Of a stretch of DNA of 37,087 bases, positions 25,941 through 36,146 are shown one piece after another. The stretch covers positions 12,701 through 49,787 of the forward strand of contig JAJYCY010000005.1 of NCBI GenBank assembly GCA_021778035.1. Direction: 5' to 3'. The notes under the pieces were generated by a model. It was given only the letters and a program-made list of their open reading frames with translations. It was not told the DNA's origin and searched no databases. The position numbers and the translations under genes were made by a program. Source of the stretch: Pseudomonadota bacterium (GTDB lineage Bacteria; Pseudomonadota; Gammaproteobacteria; Acidiferrobacterales; UBA6901). The stretch's first letter is position 1; each line of letters begins with the position of its first letter.

Positions 25941-27290
25941 TCAGGCCTCTGATGCCAGGTCGATTCCCTCCGCGGCAATGGCGGCGAGCCGGTCGATTTC
26001 ATCGGGCTGGATGACATACGGGGGCATCAGATAGATCACGTCGCCCAGGGGGCGGAGGATGGCTCCGTGCTCCAGCGCGTAGCGATATACCGTTCTTCCG
26101 CGTCGCTCCATCCAGTTGTAGGGTTTCCGGCCTCTTCCATCCTTTGCCATTTCAATGGCCACGATCATCCCGGTCTGTCGGACTTCACCGACGTGTGGAT
26201 GGCCAGTAAGCGGCGCGACAGCCTGCGCCATGTGCCGGGCGAGAGACCGGTTATGGTTGAGCACGTCGTCGTCCCGGAAAATATCCAGTGTGGCCAGAGC
26301 TGCCGCGCAGGCGAGTGCGTTACCGGTATAGCTGTGGGAGTGCAGGAATGCCCGCTGTTCAGCATAACCGGCGTAGAACGCGCTGTAGATCTCGTCGGTC
26401 GTGAGGCACACCGATAGGGGCAGGTATCCGCCCGTAAGACCTTTGCCCGCGCAGAGGATGTCCGGACGAATGCCGGCCTGCTCGCAGGCAAACATGGTAC
26501 CGGTGCGACCGAAGCCGACCGCGATCTCGTCAGCAATGAGAAGCACTTCGTGCTCGTCGCATGCCTTGCGGAGCAGCTGCAGGTAGACCGGATCATACAT
26601 GCGCATGCCGCCGGCGCACTGCACAAGCGGCTCGACGATTACGGCGCACACCTCGTCCGCGTGCTGTTCCAGGGCGCGGTGCATATGCTGGAACATGCGT
26701 CGCGAATAGTCCGGGCAGGATTCGCCCGGCTCGCGAAAATAGCAGTCCGGTGACGGCACGGTGATATGGCTTGGCATCAGCGGTTCGTAGGTCCTGCGGT
26801 ACAGGTCCACGTCACTCACCGACAAGGCACCCAGAGTTTCGCCGTGGTAGCCATTCCCCAGCCCGATGAACCGGGTGCGTTCTGGCCGGCCACGGTTGCG
26901 CCAGTAGTGCAGGCTCATCTTGATGGCGATTTCCACCGCTGCCGAGCCGCTGTCCGCATAGAAGCAGTGACCCAGTCCCGCGGGTGCAGTGGCAACGAGG
27001 CGTTCCGACAGTTCTATGATCGGCTCATGGGTAAATCCGGCAAGTATCACGTGTTCCAGGGAGGATAGCTGCGAGGCTACCGCGGTATTGATGCGTGCAT
27101 TGCAATGGCCAAACAGATTGACCCACCAGGAGCTGATGGCATCGATGTAACGGTGTCCATCGAAATCCTCGACCCACACACCGCTGCCCGACCTGATGGG
27201 AATGGGTGGCAGGTCCTCGTGATCCTTCATCTGGGTGCAGGGGTGCCAGAGCACCCGCAGATCCCGTCTGACCAGGGAGGAGTTGCGCAT
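25941..27290 (-). CDS. bioA: Adenosylmethionine-8-amino-7-oxononanoate aminotransferase
   Basis: This biotin-synthesis enzyme converts KAPA to DAPA with S-adenosylmethionine as amino donor, using PLP. Diagnostic segments are LWHPCTQM at about 14-21, ISSWWVNLFGH, FYADSGSAAVEIAIKMSLHYW, GNGYHGETLGALSVSD, LLIADEIAVGFGRTG and the PLP lysine K283 in CAGKGLTGGYLP. YLMPPYVI is near the end. The track ORF carries 113 extra N-terminal codons rich in R, P and C, which I reject. I start at the ATG at 27290 (449 residues); an ATG at 27338 (MDDRLYAL) is an alternative, and neither has a strong Shine-Dalgarno. No other bio genes are in the window. The 281-base divergent spacer to the next gene shows no clear promoter. 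Confidence 0.95.
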   Translation of the reverse strand: MRNSSLVRRDLRVLWHPCTQMKDHEDLPPIPIRSGSGVWVEDFDGHRYIDAISSWWVNLFGHCNARINTAVASQLSSLEHVILAGFTHEPIIELSERLVATAPAGLGHCFYADSGSAAVEIAIKMSLHYWRNRGRPERTRFIGLGNGYHGETLGALSVSDVDLYRRTYEPLMPSHITVPSPDCYFREPGESCPDYSRRMFQHMHRALEQHADEVCAVIVEPLVQCAGGMRMYDPVYLQLLRKACDEHEVLLIADEIAVGFGRTGTMFACEQAGIRPDILCAGKGLTGGYLPLSVCLTTDEIYSAFYAGYAEQRAFLHSHSYTGNALACAAALATLDIFRDDDVLNHNRSLARHMAQAVAPLTGHPHVGEVRQTGMIVAIEMAKDGRGRKPYNWMERRGRTVYRYALEHGAILRPLGDVIYLMPPYVIQPDEIDRLAAIAAEGIDLASEA

Positions 27291-27571
27291 CAGCACAAGA
27301 TACAAGATACGCCGGAGTGCGTACAAGCGATCATCCATGGTCCGCTGGCCGGAAAATTCCAGGTCCGGGCAGAATCGTATGCTGCGGGGAATGCGGTACT
27401 TACACAAAGAGGGCGGCAGCCTGTTTTGAGCGCAATCCCTGCGGGGTCTGGCGGGGCAGGGTTTTATGACCCGTGTCCGGACCGGATGCGGGTTGCGTTT
27501 GGGTGGCGTGTCTGCTGTGATGGCAGAGTTACCCGCACAGCGCGGGAGGCAATCGAAAGGAGGTTTCTGGC

Positions 27572-28132
27572 ATGGTGCGAACTGAGACGCCGGTGTGTGA
27601 TTTCGGCCGGCCGGCACCGGATTTTTCACTGCCTGGTGTCGATGGCAAGATCTGGACCGCCGCCGCGAGCCGTGGCACCAACGGTCTGCTGGTGATGTTC
27701 ATCTGCAACCACTGTCCCTATGTCAAGGCGGTACGCGACCGGATCGTCCGTGATGCAAGGGAGCTCCAGGGGTATGGGATCAACAGCATTGCCATCATGT
27801 CCAATGATCCGACCGACTATCCCGAGGATTCCTTTGAAAACATGCAGCGCATTGCGCGGGAATTCAATTTTCCGTTTCCCTATGTCTACGACAGGACACA
27901 GGAAGTGGCCAGGGCATTCGGAGCAGTCTGTACGCCGGATTTTTTCGGGTACAACAGGGATCTCGGGCTGCAGTATCGCGGGCGTCTGGACGAGTCCCGC
28001 AAGGATGCCGTGCCGGGGGCGCGTCGCGAGCTGTTCGAGGCAATGAAACTGGTTGCAGAGACTGGCAGAGGACCCGTAGATCAGACCCCAAGCATCGGCT
28101 GTTCGATCAAATGGATGAAGGAGCCGGAGTAA
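27572..28132 (+). CDS. Thioredoxin-fold (AhpC/TSA-like) protein with CxxC
   Basis: This 186-residue thioredoxin-like protein of the redoxin/AhpC-TSA superfamily starts at an ATG behind a consensus AGGAGG. It contains FGRPAPDFSLPGVDGK typical of peroxiredoxin-like folds. The redox motif is CNHCPYVK (C45, C48), and GAVCTPDFFGYNRDLGLQYRGRLDES comes later. The CNHCPYVKA motif marks a widespread subfamily annotated only as thioredoxin family protein. No signal peptide is seen, so it is cytoplasmic. It probably acts in thiol-disulfide or peroxide chemistry; the substrate is unknown. It heads a three-gene plus-strand cluster with the next gene nine bases downstream. Confidence 0.88.
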   Translation: MVRTETPVCDFGRPAPDFSLPGVDGKIWTAAASRGTNGLLVMFICNHCPYVKAVRDRIVRDARELQGYGINSIAIMSNDPTDYPEDSFENMQRIAREFNFPFPYVYDRTQEVARAFGAVCTPDFFGYNRDLGLQYRGRLDESRKDAVPGARRELFEAMKLVAETGRGPVDQTPSIGCSIKWMKEPE

Positions 28133-28141
28133 CCCGGCGGC

Positions 28142-28564
28142 ATGACTGAGGAATCATTCTACCGGTTGACGGAAATTTCCCGTAACCCGCGCCGCCTGCC
28201 GGGGGAGAGCTACAATCTGATCCGTCGAGTCTTCCGGCGCGCCGGAGGCATTGTCCTGTTTGTGCCGATCCGCACCATGCAGTATCTGGGCGTTGTGAGC
28301 GAGGAGGAAATATTTTTCGTCGACGGAGCTGGTAACCGCTCGCTAATCGAAGTGGCCTGGCAGAATTTCCGTCCGCAGGCGCGTAGTTCCGTGACAGACC
28401 CGGTAGACTACGAGGTGGTCTATTATGCGTCCTCCGGGACCCGGACGATGCAGTGGCTGCAGGGGGAGTTCCACCGGGCGCTCTCCGATGTGGAACGCGG
28501 AAATCCCGCCATCCCGTTGTCCGCTGCCAGCGCGCGCGTCGTCACGCTGCCACGCAAGTCCTGA
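28142..28564 (+). CDS. Conserved-looking hypothetical protein
   Basis: This 140-residue soluble protein starts with an ATG after GGCGG, nine bases behind the thioredoxin-like gene and three bases before the next, so it is coexpressed with both. No signal peptide or membrane helix is visible. Notable segments are ESYNLIRRVFRRAGGIVLFVPIRTMQYLGVV, EEIFFVDGAG and DYEVVYYASSGTRTMQWLQGEFHRAL. I do not recognise the family and assign no function. Its tight placement between two enzyme genes argues that it is a genuine gene. Confidence 0.75.
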   Translation: MTEESFYRLTEISRNPRRLPGESYNLIRRVFRRAGGIVLFVPIRTMQYLGVVSEEEIFFVDGAGNRSLIEVAWQNFRPQARSSVTDPVDYEVVYYASSGTRTMQWLQGEFHRALSDVERGNPAIPLSAASARVVTLPRKS

Positions 28565-28567
28565 AGC

Positions 28568-29398
28568 ATGCCGCCGGATCTGGCCTTCCTGCTGCGCCTT
28601 GTGCGCGACACCGCCCGCTCGGAGCTTCTGCCGCGCTTTGCCGCTGTCACCGCGCAGACAAAACCAGACGGGAGCGCCGTGACGGAGGCGGATCTGGTGA
28701 TGCAGGATCGCCTGCAGGAGGCGCTTGCCAGACACTGGCCGGGAACCGCGTTTTTCAGCGAGGAGATGACCGTTGCCGAACATGAGCGGCTGATAGCCGA
28801 AGGCGGACGCGACCTCTGGTGCCTCGATCCGCTGGACGGCACTACTAATTACGCCTGCGGGCTGCCTTTTTTTTCTGTTTCACTGGCGCTGCTCGAAGGC
28901 GGCAGGCCGCGCCTGGCGGTTGTCTATGACCCCGTACGCGATGAATGTTTCAGTGCGACGCAGGGTGCCGGTGCCTGGTTCAATGACACACCCCTGCATG
29001 GACGCCGGCGCGAAGTGCCGCCCGCGCTCAGGCGGTGCGTCGCGGTTGTCGATTTCAAGCGCCTGGAAAAACACCTCGGCGGGGCCCTGGGGTCAAATCC
29101 GCCTTATGCATCCCAGCGCAATTTCGGATCCAGCGCCCTTGAATGGTGCTGGCTGGCACTGGGACGTTTCCATCTCTATCTGCATGGCGGACAGAGGCTG
29201 TGGGATTACGCTGCCGGCAGCCTTCTGTTGTCCGAGGCCGGTGGAATTTCAGCAACCCTGGAGGGCGAGCCGGTTTTCCTGATGACAGACGCGCCGCGCT
29301 CGGTGGTTGCGGTGGCCGACCAGAGCCTTTTTGACGCGTGGTCCGGATGGCTGCTACATGCCGCTCGTCGCGAGGGTCCATTCTGGAACCAGTCTTGA
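28568..29398 (+). CDS. Inositol monophosphatase family protein
   Basis: This 276-residue Mg2+-dependent phosphatase of the IMPase/FIG superfamily has the three metal-binding motifs: FFSEE (E65, E66), DPLDGTTNY at 87-95 and WDYAAGSLLLSEAGG at 212 onward. Substrates in the superfamily include inositol phosphates, fructose-1,6-bisphosphate and 3'-phosphoadenosine 5'-phosphate. The sequence alone does not tell which applies here. It is the last gene of a three-gene unit; a terminator follows about 160 bases downstream. Confidence 0.92.
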   Translation: MPPDLAFLLRLVRDTARSELLPRFAAVTAQTKPDGSAVTEADLVMQDRLQEALARHWPGTAFFSEEMTVAEHERLIAEGGRDLWCLDPLDGTTNYACGLPFFSVSLALLEGGRPRLAVVYDPVRDECFSATQGAGAWFNDTPLHGRRREVPPALRRCVAVVDFKRLEKHLGGALGSNPPYASQRNFGSSALEWCWLALGRFHLYLHGGQRLWDYAAGSLLLSEAGGISATLEGEPVFLMTDAPRSVVAVADQSLFDAWSGWLLHAARREGPFWNQS

Positions 29399-29956
29399 AA
29401 CAGATCAGCAGAATGTCTGCGGATCGGCGATGGTCCGGGTACTTAGGATGGGGTAGTCCGGTGTGACCGGCCGCGCACGCCCGCGTCGGTGCCGGGACAG
29501 GTCTTCAGGTTCGCAGGAAGCGGACAACCGTATCCCGGACCCGAGGTGCCGTAGCACACTGCAGGTTTCCTGCATTTTTTTAATGCCCCTATAAATGGTA
29601 CTACCGGGCTGCTATTGCCCAAAGCCCATTGCTGAGGGAGAATACCGGGCCGATTTTTGACCTGAATCCGGGCATTGAGCCGGCCACGGGTTCTCCAGCC
29701 GATATTTGATTAGATAGTAAGAGTTATAACAATCCCTTCGGCGAACATGAGCCATGGCTGGCGTTGCCAAGTTCGAGCGCCACAGGGGATTTTCTTATTC
29801 AGAGCCTGTCCTGCGGCGGCGGCCGACTCCCCGAAGACGGGTGGAATTGGCTGCAATCAGGCCCGTTGTGCAGGAACAGGCGGGCGGCGCTGGGTGCATG
29901 CCGGACCCGAACCGAATTTGTGTACAGGATTTCAATTTTCTGAAGAGGATTAGCCC
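29399..29956. other. Intergenic region before tkt
   Basis: This 558-base region holds the terminator at 29560-29581 and then a long leader of the carbon-metabolism operon. A TATAAA box (29590-29595) and a TATAAC box (29725-29730) are possible -10 elements, but neither has a convincing -35. A small perfect stem CCGGT-GTG-ACCGG lies at 29458-29470. The track ORFs here (68 and 162 codons) run into tkt in another frame and have no family character, so I see no gene. No known riboswitch is recognised. Confidence 0.5.
29560..29581 (+). terminator. Rho-independent terminator
   Basis: TGCAGG-TTT-CCTGCA is a perfect 6-bp stem followed by seven T residues. On the plus strand it ends the thioredoxin-hypothetical-phosphatase unit and separates it from the tkt operon. 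Confidence 0.75.
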
Positions 29957-31978
29957 ATGTCAGCCAAACCCCAGCAGGCCATGCCTAGCCGTCGTGATCT
30001 CGCCAATGCGATCCGCGCCCTTTCCATGGATGCAGTGCAGAAGGCGAATTCAGGCCATCCGGGCGCACCTATGGGTATGGCCGACATTGCGGAAGTGCTG
30101 TGGAACGACTTCCTCAAACACAATCCTGCCAACCCGAAGTGGGTTGACCGAGACCGGTTCGTGCTGTCGAACGGGCACGGATCGATGCTGGTCTACAGTC
30201 TTCTGCACCTCACCGGCTACGATCTGCCGATGGAGGAGCTGAAGAATTTCCGCCAGCTCCATTCCAAGACTCCCGGACATCCGGAATACGGCTATACGCC
30301 GGGCGTCGAGACCACCACGGGTCCGCTTGGACAGGGCATCACGAATGCTGTCGGCATGGCAATCGCCGAAAAGCTGCTCGCCGGCCACTTCAATCGCGAT
30401 GGCCACCAGATTGTTGACCACCACACCTACGTGTTCCTCGGTGATGGCTGCATGATGGAGGGCATTTCGCACGAGGCCTGTTCACTCGCCGGCACCCTCG
30501 GACTGGGCAAACTCATCGCGTTCTATGATGACAACGGCATATCCATTGATGGCCACGTGGAAGGCTGGTTTACGGACGACACGCCGAAGCGCTTCGAGGG
30601 GTACGGCTGGCATGTGGTGCGCGCGGTTGACGGGCATGATTCCGAATCAGTGAGAAAGGCGATCGTCGAGGCGCGTGCGGTAGGTGACCGGCCATCGCTT
30701 ATCTGCTGCAAGACGGTCATCGGCTATGGAGCGCCTAATCTCAGTGGCAGCCATGACGCGCACGGCTCCGCCCTGGGCGAGGCGGAAGTGGCGGCCACGC
30801 GCCAGAATCTGGGATGGAAGTACGGTCCGTTTGTGATTCCCGATGAAATCTATGCCGGGTGGGAGGCGCGTTCGAAGGGCAAGGTGGCGGAAGATGCCTG
30901 GAACAAGAAATTTGCCGAATACCGCAAGGCCTATCCGGACCTCGCCGCCGAATTAGACCGTCGCCAGAAAGGCGAGCTTCCCGGTGACTGGGCCGTGAAG
31001 TCGGCGGAGTTCATCCGCTCGGTGGATGCCAAGGCTGAAACCATTGCTTCGCGCAAGGCATCACAGAATGCGCTCAATGGCTACGGGCCGGTGCTGCCCG
31101 AACTGCTTGGCGGTTCCGCCGATCTGGCCGGATCCAATCTTACTATGTGGAAGGGCTCGAAGGGCATCAGCCGTTCTGACAGCACTGGCAACTACGTGTA
31201 TTACGGTGTGCGCGAGTTTGGCATGTCGGCAATCATGAACGGCATCGCTCTGCACGGTGGTTTCATTCCGTACGGTGGCACCTTCCTGATGTTCTCGGAA
31301 TACGCGCGTAACGCGATCCGCATGGCGGCGCTCATGCGGCAGCGGGTGCTGTTCGTCTACACGCATGATTCGATCGGCCTCGGCGAAGATGGCCCCACGC
31401 ATCAGGCGGTCGAACAGACCGCGACCCTGCGGCTGGTCCCGAATCTGACCGTGTGGCGGCCCTGCGATGCCGTCGAATCCTCGGTTGCCTGGAAATGTGC
31501 GGTCGAGAAAACCGGCGGGCCGAGCGCGCTCATATTCTCGCGGCAGAATCTCCCGCACCAGAAGCGGGGGGCGCAGCAGATCGCCGAGATCGCGCGCGGC
31601 GGCTACATCCTGAGTGACGCGGCCGGCGGCAAGCCGGATGCCATCATCATTGCAACCGGCTCGGAAGTTGCGCTTGCCATGGAGGCGCAGAAGCTGCTTG
31701 CCGCACGTGGCCGAAATGTGCGCGTGGTGTCGATGCCGGCAACGGATGTTTTCGATGCACAGGATGAGGCCTATCGCGAGTCGGTGTTGCCGAAACGCGT
31801 CACCCGCCGCGTGGCAGTCGAAGCCGGCGTCACGGACGGCTGGCGGAAATATGTGGGCCTTGATGGCCGCGTCGTAGGTCTTGACCGCTTCGGCGAGTCG
31901 GCACCGGCCGGCGTCCTGTTCAAGCACTTCGGGTTCACCGCAGAAAATGTAGCCAAGGCTGTTGAGGCGCTCGGCTGA
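29957..31978 (+). CDS. tkt: Transketolase
   Basis: This thiamine-diphosphate enzyme transfers two-carbon ketol units in the pentose phosphate and Calvin cycles. Its 673 residues are normal. Motifs include [19 protein letters not shown] near the N-terminus, the ThDP-binding [13 protein letters not shown] from about 162, [11 protein letters not shown], and [17 protein letters not shown]-like [15 protein letters not shown] with [11 protein letters not shown] in the pyrimidine domain. The ATG follows GAAGAGGAT. It is the first gene of tkt-gap-pgk-pyk-fba, an arrangement seen in chemoautotrophic proteobacteria. Confidence 0.97.
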   Translation: MSAKPQQAMPSRRDLANAIRALSMDAVQKANSGHPGAPMGMADIAEVLWNDFLKHNPANPKWVDRDRFVLSNGHGSMLVYSLLHLTGYDLPMEELKNFRQLHSKTPGHPEYGYTPGVETTTGPLGQGITNAVGMAIAEKLLAGHFNRDGHQIVDHHTYVFLGDGCMMEGISHEACSLAGTLGLGKLIAFYDDNGISIDGHVEGWFTDDTPKRFEGYGWHVVRAVDGHDSESVRKAIVEARAVGDRPSLICCKTVIGYGAPNLSGSHDAHGSALGEAEVAATRQNLGWKYGPFVIPDEIYAGWEARSKGKVAEDAWNKKFAEYRKAYPDLAAELDRRQKGELPGDWAVKSAEFIRSVDAKAETIASRKASQNALNGYGPVLPELLGGSADLAGSNLTMWKGSKGISRSDSTGNYVYYGVREFGMSAIMNGIALHGGFIPYGGTFLMFSEYARNAIRMAALMRQRVLFVYTHDSIGLGEDGPTHQAVEQTATLRLVPNLTVWRPCDAVESSVAWKCAVEKTGGPSALIFSRQNLPHQKRGAQQIAEIARGGYILSDAAGGKPDAIIIATGSEVALAMEAQKLLAARGRNVRVVSMPATDVFDAQDEAYRESVLPKRVTRRVAVEAGVTDGWRKYVGLDGRVVGLDRFGESAPAGVLFKHFGFTAENVAKAVEALG

Positions 31979-32021
31979 AAGTATTCCGATTTACACTCAC
32001 CTTCCGGGAGATATAAAGACA

Positions 32022-33032
32022 ATGTCAATTAAAGTCGCCATCAATGGCTACGGACGCATTGGCAGGAACGTCCTGCGTGCCCTGTACGAGTCCGGTCGCA
32101 AGGACATCAAGGTGGTTGCGATCAATGACCTTGGCAATGCCGAGACGAACGCCCACCTGACCCGTCACGATACCGTGCACGGAAAGTTTTCGGGTACTGT
32201 CAAGGTCGAAGGCGACCACATGCTCGTCAACGGCGACAGGATCCGTGTCTGCGGCGAGCGCGATCCGGCAAAGCTTCCCTGGAAAGACATGGGGATCGAC
32301 GTCGTGCTGGAGTGTACCGGTATTTTCCGCAACCGTGCCAAATGCCAGCCGCATATCGTCGCCGGTGCAAAAAAAGTCATCATCTCGGCACCTGCTGACA
32401 AGAATGAATGTGATGCCACGATTGTGTATGGCGTGAATCACAATGTGCTGAAGCGTGACATGACGGTGATTTCGAATGCCTCATGCACCACGAACTGCCT
32501 GGCGCCGCTGGTCAAGCCACTGCACGACAAGCTCGGGATCGTCAACGGACTGATGACGACAGTGCATTCATATACCAATGACCAGGTCCTGACGGACGTC
32601 TATCACAGTGACCTGTACCGCGCCCGGGCGGCGGCGCACAACATGATTCCGACCAAGACTGGCGCGGCACAGGCAGTCGGTCTGGTCCTGCCGGAACTGG
32701 ACGGGAAGCTTTCCGGGTTCGCGATACGTGTGCCGACAATCAATGTATCGGTTGTTGACCTTACGTTCGTGGCCAAGCGCGAGACAAGCAAAGACGAGGT
32801 CAACTCGATCATGAAGTCCGCCAGCGAAGCCGAGCTGAAGGGAATTCTGGCGTACAACACAGAGCCGCTCGTTTCGAGTGACTTCAACCACACAACCGTG
32901 TCGTCGACCTTCGACTCCACGCAGACGAAGGTCATCGGCAGCCTGGTCAAGGTGCTCTCCTGGTATGACAACGAGTGGGGATTCAGCAACCGGATGCTGG
33001 ATACCACCGTTGCCCTGATGGGCGCGAAGTAA
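32022..33032 (+). CDS. gap: Glyceraldehyde-3-phosphate dehydrogenase, type I
   Basis: This enzyme interconverts glyceraldehyde-3-phosphate and 1,3-bisphosphoglycerate. The 336 residues include the Rossmann start [17 protein letters not shown], the catalytic cysteine C155 in [20 protein letters not shown], and the C-terminal [12 protein letters not shown]. The coenzyme-specificity loop reads [17 protein letters not shown]. The aspartate used for NAD binding is kept, but the following residues differ from classical NLTD-type enzymes, so NAD versus NADP use is open. The track ORF begins 20 codons early inside tkt; the ATG at 32022 has GGGAG upstream. A strong hairpin separates it from pgk. Confidence 0.97.
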   Translation: MSIKVAINGYGRIGRNVLRALYESGRKDIKVVAINDLGNAETNAHLTRHDTVHGKFSGTVKVEGDHMLVNGDRIRVCGERDPAKLPWKDMGIDVVLECTGIFRNRAKCQPHIVAGAKKVIISAPADKNECDATIVYGVNHNVLKRDMTVISNASCTTNCLAPLVKPLHDKLGIVNGLMTTVHSYTNDQVLTDVYHSDLYRARAAAHNMIPTKTGAAQAVGLVLPELDGKLSGFAIRVPTINVSVVDLTFVAKRETSKDEVNSIMKSASEAELKGILAYNTEPLVSSDFNHTTVSSTFDSTQTKVIGSLVKVLSWYDNEWGFSNRMLDTTVALMGAK

Positions 33033-33038
33033 GGCTGA

Positions 33039-33069
33039 CAGGGCGCAGGCGATTGCTGCCTGCGCCCTG
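33039..33069 (+). other. Perfect 12-bp hairpin between gap and pgk
   Basis: CAGGGCGCAGGC-GATTGCT-GCCTGCGCCCTG is a perfect 12-bp GC-rich stem with a seven-base loop. It begins six bases after the gap stop, and its 3' arm ends 28 bases before the pgk start. No T-tract follows. It may stabilise the tkt-gap message or reduce readthrough into pgk. Confidence 0.6.
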
Positions 33070-33097
33070 CCGATTCTGATGCCAGGGGATAATCTGC

Positions 33098-34279
33098 ATG
33101 TCCGTGCTTAAACTTACCGATCTCAACCTGAAGGACAAGCGTGTCCTGATCCGCTCGGATCTCAATGTACCCGTCAAGAACGGCAAAGTGACATCCGACG
33201 CCCGTATTACCGCGTCGCTGCCGACCTTCCGCCACTGCCTCAAATCTGGAGCGAAGGTCATGGTCATGTCGCATCTCGGGCGTCCTACCGAGGGCGAATA
33301 CAGCGCGGAGAACTCGCTGCAGCCGGTGGCAGAAGTGCTGTCGAGCAAGCTGGGACAGCCGGTGCGGCTTGTGAATGACTGGATCGATGGCGGATTCGAT
33401 GTTGCGGCCGGCGAGCTGGTGCTGCTCGAGAACGTGCGCTTCAACAAGGGCGAGAAGAAGAATGTTGACGATACGGCGCGCAAATATGCGGCACTCTGCG
33501 ACGTATTTGTCATGGATGCGTTCGGAACCGCGCATCGGGCAGAAGGTTCAACGCACGGTGTGGCCAAGTTTGCGCCGGTTGCGTGCGCAGGACTGCTGCT
33601 CGTGGAAGAGCTTGATGCTCTGAACAGGGCGCTGGCGGATCCCAAGAGACCTATGGTCGCGATAGTCGGCGGATCTAAGGTTTCCACGAAGCTTACGGTC
33701 CTGGAATCGCTGTCGCAGAAGGTGGATCAGCTCGTGGTCGGTGGCGGAATAGCCAATACGTTTCTGGCTGCTACCGGACAACCGATAGGCAAGTCGCTGG
33801 CGGAAACCGACCTCATTCCGACTGCAAAGAAACTGATTGAAATGATGTCCAGACGCGGAGCCAGGATTCCGATCGCGGTCGATGTCGTGGTAGGAAAGAA
33901 ATTCGATGCGCTTGAGCCGGCGGTTCTCAAGCATGTTGGCGCGGTTGCGGACGACGACATGATCTTCGATATCGGCCCGAAAAGCGCGCAGGAACTGGTC
34001 GACATCATCATGGCAGCCGGTACGGTGGTATGGAATGGGCCGGTGGGGGTGTTCGAGTTTGATCAGTTCGGGGCCGGCACCAAGAAGATTGCTGATGCCA
34101 TAGCCAGCACCAAGGCGTTTACGCTGGCCGGTGGTGGGGACACCATCGCGGCCATTCAGAAATACGGCATTTACGACAAGGTTTCATACATCTCGACGGC
34201 AGGCGGGGCTTTTCTCGAGTTTCTTGAAGGCAAGAAGCTTCCGGCAGTCGCGATTCTCGAAGAAAGAGCGAAGAAATAG
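33098..34279 (+). CDS. pgk: Phosphoglycerate kinase
   Basis: This enzyme transfers phosphate between 1,3-bisphosphoglycerate and ADP. Its 393 residues contain the substrate-binding [15 protein letters not shown] near the N-terminus, SHLGRP, the [11 protein letters not shown] motif, [18 protein letters not shown] and the nucleotide-loop GGGDTIAAI near the end. AGGGGAT precedes the ATG. It lies in the middle of the carbon-metabolism unit. Confidence 0.97.
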   Translation: MSVLKLTDLNLKDKRVLIRSDLNVPVKNGKVTSDARITASLPTFRHCLKSGAKVMVMSHLGRPTEGEYSAENSLQPVAEVLSSKLGQPVRLVNDWIDGGFDVAAGELVLLENVRFNKGEKKNVDDTARKYAALCDVFVMDAFGTAHRAEGSTHGVAKFAPVACAGLLLVEELDALNRALADPKRPMVAIVGGSKVSTKLTVLESLSQKVDQLVVGGGIANTFLAATGQPIGKSLAETDLIPTAKKLIEMMSRRGARIPIAVDVVVGKKFDALEPAVLKHVGAVADDDMIFDIGPKSAQELVDIIMAAGTVVWNGPVGVFEFDQFGAGTKKIADAIASTKAFTLAGGGDTIAAIQKYGIYDKVSYISTAGGAFLEFLEGKKLPAVAILEERAKK

Positions 34280-34362
34280 CGTGGACCGGACGACCGAAGG
34301 CGCTACCTGCCCCCCGGCCGGAAACAGGATGGCCGCCTTTCGCGGAACCAGTCAAGGAATCT

Positions 34363-35802
34363 ATGTTTAGACGAACGAAGATTGTGGCGACCCTGGGTCC
34401 TGCCACCGACGATCCGAAAGTACTGGATAAACTCATTGAGGCCGGGGTAGATGTCGTCCGGCTGAATTTTTCCCACGGCAATGCGGAAGTGCAGATGCGT
34501 CGCGCGGAGGCTGCGCGAGAGCGGGCTCAGGCCCATGACCGCCAGGTGGGGGTGCTCGTTGACTTGCAGGGACCGAAGATCCGCATTGGAAAGTTCAAGG
34601 ACGGACACATCCAGCTTGCCGAAGGCGATACTTTCACCATCGATGTGGACTGTCCGCTTGATCAGGGCAGTCAGGACCGCGTTGGCACTACCTATAAGCT
34701 GCTGCCCGAGGACGTTTCGCGCGGCGCAACGCTGCTGCTTGATGATGGCCGCATCGTTCTCTGGGTGGACCACGTGTCGGGCAGTGAAGTGGTCTGCCGG
34801 GTGGTGGCAGGTGGCGATCTGTCGAATAACAAGGGCATCAACCGTCAGGGCGGAGGATTGTCGGCACAGGCACTGACGGACAAAGACCGGGAGGACATCA
34901 AGGCGGCTGCCTTGATGCACGCGGATTATGTAGCGATTTCCTTTCCCCGCAATGCCAAGGATGTGGAAGAGGCCCGTGAACTGCTCAGGGCGTCAGGCGG
35001 ACTTGGCGGCATTGTGGCCAAGATCGAGCGTGCCGAGGCGGTGAAGTCCATAGAAGAAATCATCCGCGCCGCCGACGCCGTGATGATTGCGCGCGGCGAT
35101 CTCGGCGTGGAGATTGGCGATGCAGCGCTTCCGCCGGTGCAGAAGCGGATCATCAAGCTTGCGCGCAAGATGAACCGAATCGTGATCACTGCGACCCAGA
35201 TGATGGAGTCGATGATCGAGAATGCGATTCCCACGCGTGCTGAAGTGTCGGATGTGGCAAATGCGGTGCTTGACGGAACTGATGCGGTGATGCTTTCCGC
35301 GGAAACCGCGATGGGTAAGCACCCGGTCGAAGCCGTGGCGGCGATGGACAGGGTTTGTCGCGAGGCGGAGAAGCACGAGGATTCGATCGTGCTCGACCAG
35401 CGCATGGACCAGCATTTCAGCCGGATGGATGAGGCAATTGCGCGCGCTACCATGTATGTGGCCAATCATCTCACGGTGCGGGCCATCGCGGCGTTGACCG
35501 AGTCCGGATCGACTGCGCTGTGGATGTCACGCATCAACTCGTCGGTGCCCATCTATGCGCTTACACCGCATGTCGAGACGCGGCGCAAGGTCACGCTCTA
35601 CCGCGGGGTCTATCCGGTCGGTTTCGTTCTGACCTCCAAGGATCCGGCGGTGGTCATGCAGGAAGCGGTCGATGAACTGCGCCGTCGAGGCGCCGTGCGT
35701 GACGGGGATCTGACAATTCTTACCATCGGGGAGCCGCTGGCGAAGCCAGGCGGCACAAATACCATGAAAATCGTACGGGTTGGAGATCTGCACAAGGACT
35801 AG
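34363..35802 (+). CDS. pyk: Pyruvate kinase
   Basis: This enzyme converts phosphoenolpyruvate and ADP to pyruvate and ATP. Its 479 residues start with RRTKIVATLGPAT. They contain VDVVRLNFSHG, VLVDLQGPKIRIG, the catalytic-lysine and metal-site segment VAKIERAEAV, ADAVMIARGDLGVE, and the long signature ITATQMMESMIENAIPTRAEVSDVANAVLDG. A regulatory C-terminal domain is present (HLTVRAIAALTESGSTA). AAGGAA lies before the ATG. Its presence in the cluster shows that the unit is not purely gluconeogenic. Confidence 0.97.
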   Translation: MFRRTKIVATLGPATDDPKVLDKLIEAGVDVVRLNFSHGNAEVQMRRAEAARERAQAHDRQVGVLVDLQGPKIRIGKFKDGHIQLAEGDTFTIDVDCPLDQGSQDRVGTTYKLLPEDVSRGATLLLDDGRIVLWVDHVSGSEVVCRVVAGGDLSNNKGINRQGGGLSAQALTDKDREDIKAAALMHADYVAISFPRNAKDVEEARELLRASGGLGGIVAKIERAEAVKSIEEIIRAADAVMIARGDLGVEIGDAALPPVQKRIIKLARKMNRIVITATQMMESMIENAIPTRAEVSDVANAVLDGTDAVMLSAETAMGKHPVEAVAAMDRVCREAEKHEDSIVLDQRMDQHFSRMDEAIARATMYVANHLTVRAIAALTESGSTALWMSRINSSVPIYALTPHVETRRKVTLYRGVYPVGFVLTSKDPAVVMQEAVDELRRRGAVRDGDLTILTIGEPLAKPGGTNTMKIVRVGDLHKD

Positions 35803-36146
35803 CCGCGGATCTCCCCGGGTGCCGGGCTGGTCCGTGTATCTGCAATCACGGGCGGATTGCCTCCGGAGCGCTGCCGCAGGGAGGCTCTTGGCGCGGGTGG
35901 CTTATAGTTCCGGCCCGCATTCCGGTACTGCGTATGCGGACACCCTTGGGCGCAGAGTTCGCCGGGAGGATGTCAATTGCGCAGGGGTAATGATAGGCTA
36001 GGTACAACCATGTGTCCCGGAATCCGGCCCCTGTGGCGGCTGGTGGATGGCTAACAACAATTCGTGAGGCATGGAGAGGTTTTGCTGTTCCTTGCAGTTG
36101 AAATCCCGGATTCGGTGACATCAAATTTCACTTGTAGGAGATAGTC
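35803..36146. other. pyk-fba intergenic region
   Basis: The 344-base spacer has no credible gene. An imperfect 9-bp stem (GGACTAGCC 35796-35804 with GGCTGGTCC 35825-35833, one G-T pair) includes the pyk stop codon; no T-tract follows. The length suggests a separate promoter for fba. TTGCGC at 35977 with TAGGTA 16 bases later is a weak candidate only. A TAGGAG ribosome site stands immediately before fba. Confidence 0.4.

Noticed and set aside
27291-27629. 113-codon N-terminal extension of bioA in the ORF track
   Set aside because: It is rich in R, P and C, has no family similarity, and BioA proteins begin shortly before the WHPCTQM motif; it also overlaps the start of the thioredoxin-like gene.
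29747-30242. Plus-strand ORFs of 68 and 162 codons before and over tkt
   Set aside because: They overlap tkt in another frame, have no recognisable motifs, and are typical GC-rich shadow frames.
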